A stretch of 6,947 bases of DNA from an uncultured Bacilli bacterium (GTDB taxonomy: Bacteria > Bacillota_I > Bacilli_A > RF39 > UBA660), in NCBI GenBank assembly GCA_947630935.1, contig CANRJL010000055.1, forward strand, positions 1 to 6,947, written 5' to 3'. Below, piece after piece: positions 1-6,024 of this stretch. A model generated the notes under the pieces. It saw nothing but the letters and a program-made list of their open reading frames with translations, searched no databases and was not told where the DNA came from. The translations under genes were made by a program, and so were the position numbers. The number at the start of each line of letters is the position of its first letter. Position 1 is the stretch's first letter.

Positions 1-29
1 TGAAAGTTTTTAATATTTAATTCTTCCTA
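1..29 (-). other. Amber codon in thrS and continuation of the ThrRS frame beyond it
   Basis: Read on the minus strand, the frame runs ...DLIMEV, then TAG (27-29), then EELNIKNF up to the window edge. ThrRS proteins normally have a Val-Tyr pair at this point followed by a short helix of this kind, so the TAG sits where TAT or TAC is expected and differs from either by one base. The continuation is open for only eight full codons, because the window ends there. Possible explanations are a base-calling or assembly error, a true nonsense mutation, or read-through. The sequence alone does not decide between them. Confidence 0.7.
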
Positions 30-1076
30 TACTTCCATAATTAAATCAACAACATTTTTAATTTCACTGCCAATTTGGTCTTTAGTTACAAATAAATGGG
101 CATCATTTTGACAAAAAGTACGAGCTCTTTCAATTCCTTTTAAAGCACCACTTGCTTCAAAACGACAATCTCTTGCTATTTCCCCAATTCTAATTGGTAA
201 ATCTCGGTACGAATGCATTTCATTAGCATAAATCATCATATGATGAGGACAATTCATCGGTCTTAAAACAAATTCTTCGCCATCAACTTCCATTTTAGGA
301 AACATATTTTCTTGATAATGGTCCCAATGGCCAGAAGTTTTGTATAACATAACATTACCTAGTGGTGGGGTTAAAACATGCTGATAACCTAATTTTTTTT
401 CTTTACCTTTAATGTAATTTTCTAATTCTTCCCAAATAATATAGCCATTTGGTAAATACATTGGAAGTCCTTTACCAACTAAATCATTAGTTACAAAAAT
501 GCCTAAATCTTTACCTAATTTACGATGGTCTCTTTCTTTCGCTTCTTCTAATTCTTTTAAGTGAGCTTCTAAATCTTCTTCGGTTTTAAAGCAAACGCCA
601 TATATTCTTTGTAATGGTTTATTTTTGGCATCTCCTTTATAATAAGAACCGGAAAACTTTAATAGTTTAAAATGCTTTAATTCTTTAACTGATTCAACAT
701 GAGGTCCTCTGCAAAGGTCAGTAAAATCTCCTTGCGTATAACAAGATATTACTTCATCAGTTGGCATATCATTAATTAAATCAATTTTGTAAGGGTCATT
801 TTTAAACATTTCTAAAGCTTCTTCTTTACTTAATTCATGGCGAATAATACGTTTACCATCTTTGGCAATTTTTTTCATTTCTTTGCTGATACTTTCTAAG
901 TCTTCTTCTGTTAGAGTCTTACCACCTAAGTCCATATCATAGTAAAAACCTTCTTCAATTACTGGGCCTACCCAAAATAGAGCTTCGGGAAATAAATGTT
1001 TAACAGCTTGGGCCATTAGATGGGCACAACTATGATTTAGAACATTTAATTCTTTATCTTCCTTAATGTTTTGCAT
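27..1076 (-). CDS. thrS: Threonyl-tRNA synthetase, cut short by an in-frame amber codon (3' part missing)
   Basis: ThrRS charges tRNA-Thr with threonine in the cytoplasm. The visible 349 residues begin directly in the editing domain, with H15/H19 (HSCAH) and C122/H126 (CRGPH), the usual four-residue editing site. The class II catalytic core follows from about residue 185. It shows motif 1 (GKGLPMYLPNG, 201-211), the first zinc ligand C276 in PMNCP, motif 2 with R305 and E307, and the second zinc ligand H327 in NDAHLF. The N-terminal TGS domain is absent, as in some other ThrRS. I chose the ATG at 1074-1076 because AGAAAGGAAG lies just upstream. The longer frame to 1130 would run through the terminator of the leader. 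The frame hits TAG at 27-29, about 230 residues before a normal end, so motif 3, the third zinc ligand and the anticodon-binding domain are not in this frame. The gene is controlled by a T-box. Identity is certain; whether the gene is intact is not. Confidence 0.95.
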   Translation of the reverse strand: MQNIKEDKELNVLNHSCAHLMAQAVKHLFPEALFWVGPVIEEGFYYDMDLGGKTLTEEDLESISKEMKKIAKDGKRIIRHELSKEEALEMFKNDPYKIDLINDMPTDEVISCYTQGDFTDLCRGPHVESVKELKHFKLLKFSGSYYKGDAKNKPLQRIYGVCFKTEEDLEAHLKELEEAKERDHRKLGKDLGIFVTNDLVGKGLPMYLPNGYIIWEELENYIKGKEKKLGYQHVLTPPLGNVMLYKTSGHWDHYQENMFPKMEVDGEEFVLRPMNCPHHMMIYANEMHSYRDLPIRIGEIARDCRFEASGALKGIERARTFCQNDAHLFVTKDQIGSEIKNVVDLIMEV

Positions 1077-1083
1077 ATTTAAT

Positions 1084-1093
1084 CTTCCTTTCT
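1084..1093 (-). promoter_or_regulatory. Ribosome binding site of thrS, fixing the start
   Basis: AGAAAGGAAG ends seven bases before the ATG at 1074-1076. This supports that start over the upstream ATG at 1128-1130, which lies inside the T-box antiterminator/terminator and has no comparable site. Confidence 0.85.
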
Positions 1094-1102
1094 TTTTTAA
1101 AT

Positions 1103-1148
1103 AAAAAAGATGGTATTGCAAAGGCGTCAATATTTTGACGGTACCATC
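1103..1148 (-). terminator. Conditional intrinsic terminator of the thrS T-box
   Basis: GATGGTA (1142-1148) pairs perfectly with TACCATC (1109-1115), enclosing an inner CGTCAA/TTGACG hairpin, and is followed directly by six T residues (1103-1108). The 5' arm overlaps the T-box sequence used in the antiterminator, so the two folds exclude each other. This is the expected switch. Confidence 0.88.
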
Positions 1149-1304
1149 CTTAATTTCACTTTTATTTGTTAACGAGGTAAGTCCCCGGACTTTATTAAGC
1201 CTCTTAGTAAAAGGAGTAATATATAAGTTTTATCTTTGTTTTCACCAAACACAAAGTCTCTTTTTATAAAAATTTTATATATCTTGTCTTTTACCCTCGA
1301 TTTC
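1103..1304 (-). promoter_or_regulatory. T-box riboswitch (tRNA-Thr sensing leader) of thrS
   Basis: This leader senses uncharged tRNA-Thr and lets transcription run into thrS when charging is low. Stem I can be drawn. GGTAAAAG (1288-1295) pairs with CTTTTACT (1206-1213) and ATATATAA (1275-1282) pairs with TTATATAT (1219-1226). They enclose an internal loop whose 3' side reads TACTC (1214-1218) and contains the Thr codon ACT (1215-1217). The apical stem CTTTGT/ACAAAG (1251-1256 with 1234-1239) carries a GGTGAAA loop motif. A small hairpin, AAGTC-CGGG-GACTT, fits stem III. The T-box itself gives an antiterminator at 1121-1151: AAGG/CCTT and CGTCAA/TTGACG flank a bulge containing TGGT, which can pair with an ACCA tRNA end. 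This is drawn by eye and not folded by program. The specifier call is less sure than the T-box call because the codon is followed by C and not the more usual purine. Confidence 0.88.
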
Positions 1305-1310
1305 TTTTAT

Positions 1311-1339
1311 ATCCTACCACAATCTATTTATTTATACAA
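1311..1339 (-). promoter_or_regulatory. Putative SigA-type promoter for the thrS leader
   Basis: A -35-like TTGTAT (1334-1339), a 17-base spacer and a -10-like TAGGAT (1311-1316) preceded by TGG form an extended -10 arrangement. Transcription would start near 1304, just ahead of stem I, which fits a T-box leader. The -35 overlaps the last codons of the upstream gene. Each hexamer matches consensus only partly (4 of 6). Confidence 0.55.
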
Positions 1340-1771
1340 GTAGTTAAGTTGGCGAGCACGATTTATATTAACAATTTTTATAGGTTTGTGCTCATTTATT
1401 TCGTTATTAATTAGATGGGCAATTTGCTCTTCTGTTATTTCGGCATTTTCTTGTTCATATTTGGCTATTTTAAAAATAACTAATGCTATTTTTTGGTCTT
1501 CAGATATATCATCTTCTTCAAAATATATTGGATATTTAAAGTCCTTAATTGGATAAGGGGTTCTATAAAAGCTATGACACCCAACGCAATAACCAATATT
1601 CATTTTATTAAACTCATCTTTTTGCTTTAAAATAATGCCAATTTTATGTTCACAATTTTCAGTGATTTGGTCTATTTTTTTGATTAATAGAAGTCGTTCT
1701 TTATTTAAAGCCATTAATCTTTTTTGAGCATCAATTATTTCATTTCTTTGGTTTAAAATACTGCTATTCAT
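1328..1771 (-). CDS. Unrecognised 147-residue protein with N-terminal coiled coil and putative Cys/His metal site
   Basis: I do not recognise this protein. Residues 1-55 are helical and charged, with heptad-like leucines and isoleucines suggesting a coiled coil. A possible metal site follows: C40-x-H42, then C62-x-x-C65-H66 in YCVGCHSF. The rest (80-147) is acidic and then basic, ending in a short KIVNINRARQLNYLYK tail. There is no signal peptide or membrane segment, so it is probably cytoplasmic. The ATG at 1769-1771 is preceded by a modest purine-rich site, AGAAAGAAG. The gene sits 60 bases after mutM and before the thrS leader, with no terminator on either side apart from the T-box one. 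Codon and base use match the neighbours. In Bacillus this interval holds coaE, nrdR, dnaB and dnaI among others, and the protein resembles none of them. It is probably a real gene: the frame is long, is bounded by an RBS and TAA, and tiles neatly between its neighbours. Confidence 0.75.
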   Translation of the reverse strand: MNSSILNQRNEIIDAQKRLMALNKERLLLIKKIDQITENCEHKIGIILKQKDEFNKMNIGYCVGCHSFYRTPYPIKDFKYPIYFEEDDISEDQKIALVIFKIAKYEQENAEITEEQIAHLINNEINEHKPIKIVNINRARQLNYLYK

Positions 1772-1792
1772 AATATTCTTCTTTCTAATTTT

Positions 1793-1821
1793 ATTGTATC
1801 AAAATTTTTTTAATAAAACAA
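1793..1821 (-). promoter_or_regulatory. Possible weak promoter ahead of the small unrecognised gene
   Basis: TACAAT (1793-1798) is a 5-of-6 match to a -10 box. It lies 17 bases from TTGTTT (1816-1821), which shares only TTG with a -35 box. In sequence this AT-rich such matches arise by chance, and the gene may simply be read from mutM. Confidence 0.3.
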
Positions 1822-1831
1822 AATATTTTCT

Positions 1832-2650
1832 TTATTTTTGACATTTTGGACAAAAATAAGTACTTCGACCATTGATTTTAATTTTTTGAATTTTTTCTTG
1901 GCAGATAGGACAAGGTTTGCCTTCTTGCTTATGAACTTTTAAGTACTGTTGAAAACGACCAGTGACACCTAGACTAGAAGTATAACTTTTAATTGTTGTT
2001 CCTCCTTCTTTAATTGCTTCGGTTATTATTTTTTTAGAAGCATTTTTTATTTTCTCACATTCTTCTAAAGTAATTTGGGAACCATGTTTTTGAGGGTTTA
2101 TTAAAGAAGCAAACAAGACTTCATCCGCATAAATGTTTCCTAACCCACTGATGATAGTTTGGTCTAATAATAATGTTTTTAAAGGAAGATTTCTTTTTTT
2201 TAATTTTTCATATAAATATTCTTTAGTTAAATTATCATCAATAGGCTCAATTCCTTGCTTTTTGAGCTTATCATATTCTTCTAATTCTGCTTTTTTTATA
2301 AGAGCCATTCTTCCAAATTTTCTAGTGTCATGGTATCTTAAGTCGGTGCCATCTTTAAAAGTGAAAATTATATGTTCATGTTTTATAATAGGCTCGGTAG
2401 TATTTTTCAAAAAATATTTTCCTTCCATACGCAAGTGACTTAATAAATAATGGTCTTTTAATTCAAAAATCAACCATTTTCCTTTTCGTTTAATATCTAT
2501 AAATGTATTATTTTCTAAAATATTTTGAAATTCTTTAAGATTTGTTTCAATTATTTTAGGATATAAAATTGTTACTTTTTTGATTTGTTTACCAAGAATT
2601 TTCTTTTTTAAGGTATTTCGGACAGTTTCTACTTCCGCAATTTCAGGCAT
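1832..2650 (-). CDS. mutM: Formamidopyrimidine-DNA glycosylase (8-oxoguanine glycosylase/AP lyase)
   Basis: Fpg/MutM removes oxidised purines such as 8-oxoguanine and formamidopyrimidines from DNA and nicks the abasic site, starting base excision repair. At 272 residues it has the family's usual length, and every key position is present. The catalytic N-terminus is P2-E3 (MPEIAEVET, where most members read MPELPEVET). K58 lies in RKGKW. M75 lies in HLRMEGKY. R110 and F112 lie in HDTRKFG. The helix-two-turn-helix ends in SGLGNIYADE with N172. The C-terminal zinc finger has C247/C250 and C267/C270 with R262 between. The ATG start is fixed by the need for proline at position 2. It lies one base after the stop of the upstream gene, so the two are almost certainly cotranscribed. 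polA followed closely by mutM is a common Firmicutes arrangement, and PolA can fill the gap this enzyme's pathway creates. Confidence 0.97.
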   Translation of the reverse strand: MPEIAEVETVRNTLKKKILGKQIKKVTILYPKIIETNLKEFQNILENNTFIDIKRKGKWLIFELKDHYLLSHLRMEGKYFLKNTTEPIIKHEHIIFTFKDGTDLRYHDTRKFGRMALIKKAELEEYDKLKKQGIEPIDDNLTKEYLYEKLKKRNLPLKTLLLDQTIISGLGNIYADEVLFASLINPQKHGSQITLEECEKIKNASKKIITEAIKEGGTTIKSYTSSLGVTGRFQQYLKVHKQEGKPCPICQEKIQKIKINGRSTYFCPKCQK

Positions 2651-2651
2651 A

Positions 2652-3344
2652 TTATTCCTTCTTTCTTTTAATTACTTCTTCTATGAACTTCTTTATTATA
2701 ACATCTTTTGAATCTAATTCGGGATGAAATTGAACACCAATAGCAAGCCAATCTTGGTCTTTAGATTCAATTGCTTCTAAAATACCATCTGGAGCAAAAG
2801 CTGTTATTCTTAAAGGACTTTCAATATGAATTACTGTATCATGATGAAAACTATAAACTTCGTGGGTTTGCGTTTGCAAAAATTTATATAATAAAGATGT
2901 TGGTTCAATAAAAATAGAATGTTTAGCTTGGTCTAAATTAGCTATTTTTTCTTTTAATTTATGATGAGTATCATCTGGTATTTTAGTTAAAACAAAATTT
3001 TCGATTTCTTCGCTACTTTTATTTCTGTTTTTTTGCCAATAGGAAAACATAGCTAATTGTTGCATACCTAAACAAATACCTAAAACAGGTCGTTTATTTG
3101 TATAAGCATAATCTAAAACTTGGAAAATAGAACTATGAACTGTACTACCTCCAGGTAGTAAAAAAGCATCGCATAATGCTAATTGACTTTTCAATGGCTC
3201 TTTTTGGTTTAAAGTTAATAAAATTGGAATCACTTTATCTTCATCTAAAGTTTCTAGATATCTGGCTAAATATTCATATGTTTTAGTATATTTATTATCT
3301 TCATTTTTAATAGTTGGAAATATCCCAACTTTTATTTTTTGCAA
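2652..3344 (-). CDS. Class I glutamine amidotransferase-like hydrolase (peptidase C26 type)
   Basis: The fold is that of class I glutamine amidotransferases, closest to the gamma-glutamyl-GABA hydrolase (PuuD-like, C26) group. These enzymes cleave gamma-glutamyl bonds with a Cys-His-Glu triad. Visible elements are strand 1 (KVGIFPT), the oxyanion region LLPGGS (62-67), the nucleophile elbow GICLGMQ with C91, the SFHHD motif (165-169), APDGILEAIE (184-193) and GVQFHPE with H207 and E209. The usual PGGxDxxPxxYG signature of C26 reads PGGSTVHSS here, so the substrate may differ. No polyamine or GABA genes are nearby, and I do not assign a specific reaction. The start is TTG (3342-3344) with GGTGA six bases upstream; an in-frame TGA just before it excludes a longer form, and no ATG follows near the first strand. 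The gene lies 28 bases after polA and one base before mutM, within the same transcription unit. Confidence 0.85.
   Translation of the reverse strand: MQKIKVGIFPTIKNEDNKYTKTYEYLARYLETLDEDKVIPILLTLNQKEPLKSQLALCDAFLLPGGSTVHSSIFQVLDYAYTNKRPVLGICLGMQQLAMFSYWQKNRNKSSEEIENFVLTKIPDDTHHKLKEKIANLDQAKHSIFIEPTSLLYKFLQTQTHEVYSFHHDTVIHIESPLRITAFAPDGILEAIESKDQDWLAIGVQFHPELDSKDVIIKKFIEEVIKRKKE
2655..2663 (-). promoter_or_regulatory. mutM ribosome binding site inside the preceding gene
   Basis: AAGAAGGAA lies in the last codons of the amidotransferase-like gene, four bases before the mutM ATG. Ribosomes ending on the upstream TAA (2652-2654) stop within one base of the mutM start, which suggests translational coupling. 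Confidence 0.75.
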
Positions 3345-3350
3345 ATTATA

Positions 3351-3355
3351 TCACC
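3351..3355 (-). promoter_or_regulatory. Ribosome binding site supporting a TTG start
   Basis: GGTGA lies six bases before TTG (3342-3344), at normal spacing. An ATG at 3354-3356 overlaps this site but runs into a stop after three codons, so it is not the start. Confidence 0.65.
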
Positions 3356-3372
3356 ATTAAAATTTATGTTTA

Positions 3373-5949
3373 TTATTTAGTTTCATACCAATCAGTTCCA
3401 TAATCAGCACTTACTTTTAGAGGGACTGAAAGATGAATAGTATTGGTCATAATTTCTTTAACAATTTTTTCAACTTTAGCTTTTTCTTCTTTTACAACAT
3501 CAAATATTAATTCATCATGAACTTGTAAGACCATTTTGGTTTTAATATTTTCTTCAGTAAATTTCTTATCTATTTCAACCATTGCTTTTTTAATAATATC
3601 GGCACTTGTTCCTTGAATAGGAGTATTTAAAGCAATTCTTTCACCTGCTTGCCGAACCATAAAATTAGCCGAATCTAATTCAGGTATAACTCTTTTCCGG
3701 TTAAATAATGTTTTTACATAACCATTTTTATAAGCTTCTTCAATAATACTATCCATATATTTTTTTACACCAGGGTATAATTCATAATATTTATTAATAA
3801 AATCTTTAGCTTCTTTACTACTTATTTCTAAATTTTCACCTAAACCAAAACCACTGATGCCATAGACTATTCCAAAAATTACAGCTTTGGCTGTACTTCG
3901 CATTTTTTTAGTTACTTCTTTTTCTTCTACTCCATACATATCGGCAGCTACTTTAGTATGAATATCTTGGTCATTAATGAAAGCTTGCTGTAATTCTTTA
4001 GAACCAGATATATGCGCTAATATTCGTAACTCTATTTGACTATAATCAACACTTAAAAATTCTTCATTTTCCGGGAAAAAAGCTTTTCTTACTTTACGAC
4101 CATCTTCACTTCGGACAGGAATATTTTGAAGATTTGGTTCAGTTGAAGAAAGTCTACCAGTTCTGGCAAAATTTTGTTTAAATATCGTATGAACTTTATT
4201 GTCTGGGAAAATATAATTTTCCATTCCTTCTAAATAAGTAGAATTTAATTTTGTTAAATTACGATATTCTAATATTTTAGCAATAATAGGATGTTTCCCT
4301 AATAATTTATTTAAGACTTTAACATCTGTTTTGTAACCTTTGGTTGTTTTTTTGGCTCCTGGTAAGCCTAATTTTAGGAAAATAATTTCACCTAATTGTT
4401 TAGGACTTGCTATATTAAATTTCTCGCCTGCTAATTCATAAATTTCATCTTGAATTATATTTATTTGACCTTGAATTTCCATTTTCATTTCATCTAATAA
4501 TTCTTTTTTAACTTTAACGCCAGTCATTTCCATTTTAGCCAACACAGGTACTAAAGGCATTTCTATTGTTTCATATAAAGGAAGCATTTGTTCTCTTTCC
4601 AACTTCTTTTTAGCTTCTTCAGTATTTTCTATTAGAAATCTTGATTTTAAAGTTATTTCGTATTTAAATTGCTCATTTAAACCTTCTCTTTTTTTATAAC
4701 GGTCTTCTAAAAATGATATTTCATAACCATTGGGAACCATATAAAAGGCAATATCATCTTTACTACTATCGCTTAGTAAAGCTTCTATTATCATGTAATC
4801 ATCTAACATTTGGGGACAAGGATAACCTCTTTTTAAAAAAGAAACCATATTTTTTTTGTAATCATAAGTTGTTATTTTTTTACCAGCTATTTTTTCTAAA
4901 ACTTCTTTTAACAATTCTTCTTTAACGAAAAAAGATTCTTGTTTAGTACTAATGCCCATTCCTAATATATTGGCTTTAAAATAATTACTCTCATCTAATT
5001 CTAAATATAAGCCATATTCTGAAGCTTCTGGTAAATCTTTGATACTTTGAAGTTCTGTAAAGTGATGTTCTTTTTTTACTTCTTCTTTACGAACGTTTTT
5101 TAAAAAAGAATAAAATTCCAACTCTTCATATAGTTCTATTAATTCTTCGCCTTCTTTAGGAAGATATTTAATATCTTCTAAGTCTTTTACTTTTAGGGGA
5201 ACATCTTTATAAATAGTAGCTATTTCTTTACTCATAAAAGCATTATCTTTATCAACAAGTAATTTTTCTTTTGTCTTTCCTTTAATATCATCTATATGAG
5301 CATATATTTCTTCAATAGTACCATAAGTTTGTAAAAGATTTAAGGCTGTTTTTTCACCTATTCCCCGAACTCCCGGAATGTTATCAGAAGCATCGCCCGC
5401 TAAGGCTTTCATATCAATTATTTTTTCTGGTTCAATTCCATAATCTTTGTAAAAACTTTCTGGATTGTAACGAATATAATCTTTTTGCTTTAATAATTTC
5501 ATTTCTAATTGAGGACTAACTAATTGTAATAAATCTTTATCAGAAGAAATAATTGTCCCTATAAAATCAGGATCTTCTTCTACCATTTTAGAAAACGTTC
5601 CAATAATATCATCAGCTTCATAAGGTGCTAATTCAAAATAAGGAATTCCCATAGCATGTAAAATTTTTCGGGCATAAGGTTCTTGAATGCGTAATTCTTC
5701 AGGAGTATGTTTACGACCTTCTTTGTAAAAACTATATTTTTCTTTTCGAAAATTTTTACCAATATCAAAAGCAACAGCAATATAAGTTGGCTTTTCTTCT
5801 TGAATGATTTTATTCATCATACTTATAAAACCATATAAAGCATTTGTAGGAAATCCTTTAGAATTTTTCAGTAATGTTCCTGTATAAGCTGTTGCATAAT
5901 AACTTCGAAATAATAAATTATTTCCATCTACTAAAATAATATTTTTCAC
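3373..5949 (-). CDS. polA: DNA polymerase I (5' nuclease, degenerate proofreading domain, polymerase)
   Basis: PolA fills repair gaps and removes RNA primers and flaps. The 858 residues have three domains. Residues 1-290 are the 5' nuclease, with acidic sites D8, D62, D113/D114 (YEADD), D137/D139 (SSDKD) and D186/D189 (AGDASDN), then a helix-hairpin region GVRGIGEKTA. Residues about 295-455 match the 3'-5' exonuclease region, but the DxE of motif I is replaced by leucines (LYLELD) and motifs II and III also lack their acids, so proofreading is very probably lost, as in Bacillus. Residues 460-858 are the polymerase: motif A DYSQIELR (635-642), motif B R684, K688, F692, Y696, and motif C VHDEL with D812/E813. 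The start is GTG (5947-5949) with AAAGGAA nine bases upstream; the protein then begins in the usual place. Two TAA stops stand in tandem. One oddity: I691 replaces the usual Asn of motif B. Confidence 0.98.
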   Translation of the reverse strand: MKNIILVDGNNLLFRSYYATAYTGTLLKNSKGFPTNALYGFISMMNKIIQEEKPTYIAVAFDIGKNFRKEKYSFYKEGRKHTPEELRIQEPYARKILHAMGIPYFELAPYEADDIIGTFSKMVEEDPDFIGTIISSDKDLLQLVSPQLEMKLLKQKDYIRYNPESFYKDYGIEPEKIIDMKALAGDASDNIPGVRGIGEKTALNLLQTYGTIEEIYAHIDDIKGKTKEKLLVDKDNAFMSKEIATIYKDVPLKVKDLEDIKYLPKEGEELIELYEELEFYSFLKNVRKEEVKKEHHFTELQSIKDLPEASEYGLYLELDESNYFKANILGMGISTKQESFFVKEELLKEVLEKIAGKKITTYDYKKNMVSFLKRGYPCPQMLDDYMIIEALLSDSSKDDIAFYMVPNGYEISFLEDRYKKREGLNEQFKYEITLKSRFLIENTEEAKKKLEREQMLPLYETIEMPLVPVLAKMEMTGVKVKKELLDEMKMEIQGQINIIQDEIYELAGEKFNIASPKQLGEIIFLKLGLPGAKKTTKGYKTDVKVLNKLLGKHPIIAKILEYRNLTKLNSTYLEGMENYIFPDNKVHTIFKQNFARTGRLSSTEPNLQNIPVRSEDGRKVRKAFFPENEEFLSVDYSQIELRILAHISGSKELQQAFINDQDIHTKVAADMYGVEEKEVTKKMRSTAKAVIFGIVYGISGFGLGENLEISSKEAKDFINKYYELYPGVKKYMDSIIEEAYKNGYVKTLFNRKRVIPELDSANFMVRQAGERIALNTPIQGTSADIIKKAMVEIDKKFTEENIKTKMVLQVHDELIFDVVKEEKAKVEKIVKEIMTNTIHLSVPLKVSADYGTDWYETK

Positions 5950-5958
5950 TTTACCACA

Positions 5959-5965
5959 TTCCTTT
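5959..5965 (-). promoter_or_regulatory. Ribosome binding site supporting the GTG start of polA
   Basis: AAAGGAA lies nine bases before GTG (5947-5949). An in-frame TGA lies further upstream with no ATG between, so GTG is the only reasonable start. Confidence 0.75.
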
Positions 5966-5970
5966 GTTTT

Positions 5971-5979
5971 ATTATATCA
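5971..5979 (-). promoter_or_regulatory. Possible extended -10 promoter for polA
   Basis: TGATATAAT is a perfect -10 box (TATAAT, 5971-5976) with the upstream TG of an extended -10. No good -35 box lies 16-18 bases further up. Transcription would start close to the ribosome binding site, giving a very short leader. polA may therefore be read both from here and from the recX promoter. Confidence 0.4.
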
Positions 5980-6024
5980 TGTATATATTTCTACAGGAAA
6001 TAAAATGTCGTATGTTGGTTATAA

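Noticed and set aside
2133..2438. Open frame of 101 codons on the plus strand
   Set aside because: It lies wholly opposite mutM, which has full family motifs. The translation is low-complexity and hydrophobic, with no RBS context worth noting.
3345..3353. A second TGATATAAT, identical to the one before polA, directly ahead of the TTG start of the amidotransferase-like gene
   Set aside because: As a promoter it would start transcription inside the coding region, after the start codon. No -35 box is present. A nine-base AT-rich match is expected by chance, and the GGTGA overlap is better explained as a ribosome binding site.
4713..4925. Open frame of 70 codons on the plus strand
   Set aside because: It is opposite the polA exonuclease-like region. 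The translation, rich in Tyr, Leu and Phe, is what AT-rich antisense gives by chance.
5959..5999. TTCCT ... AGGAA inverted ends in the recX-polA gap as a hairpin terminator
   Set aside because: Only five base pairs with a 31-base AT-rich loop and no T-run. It is not a credible terminator or operator.
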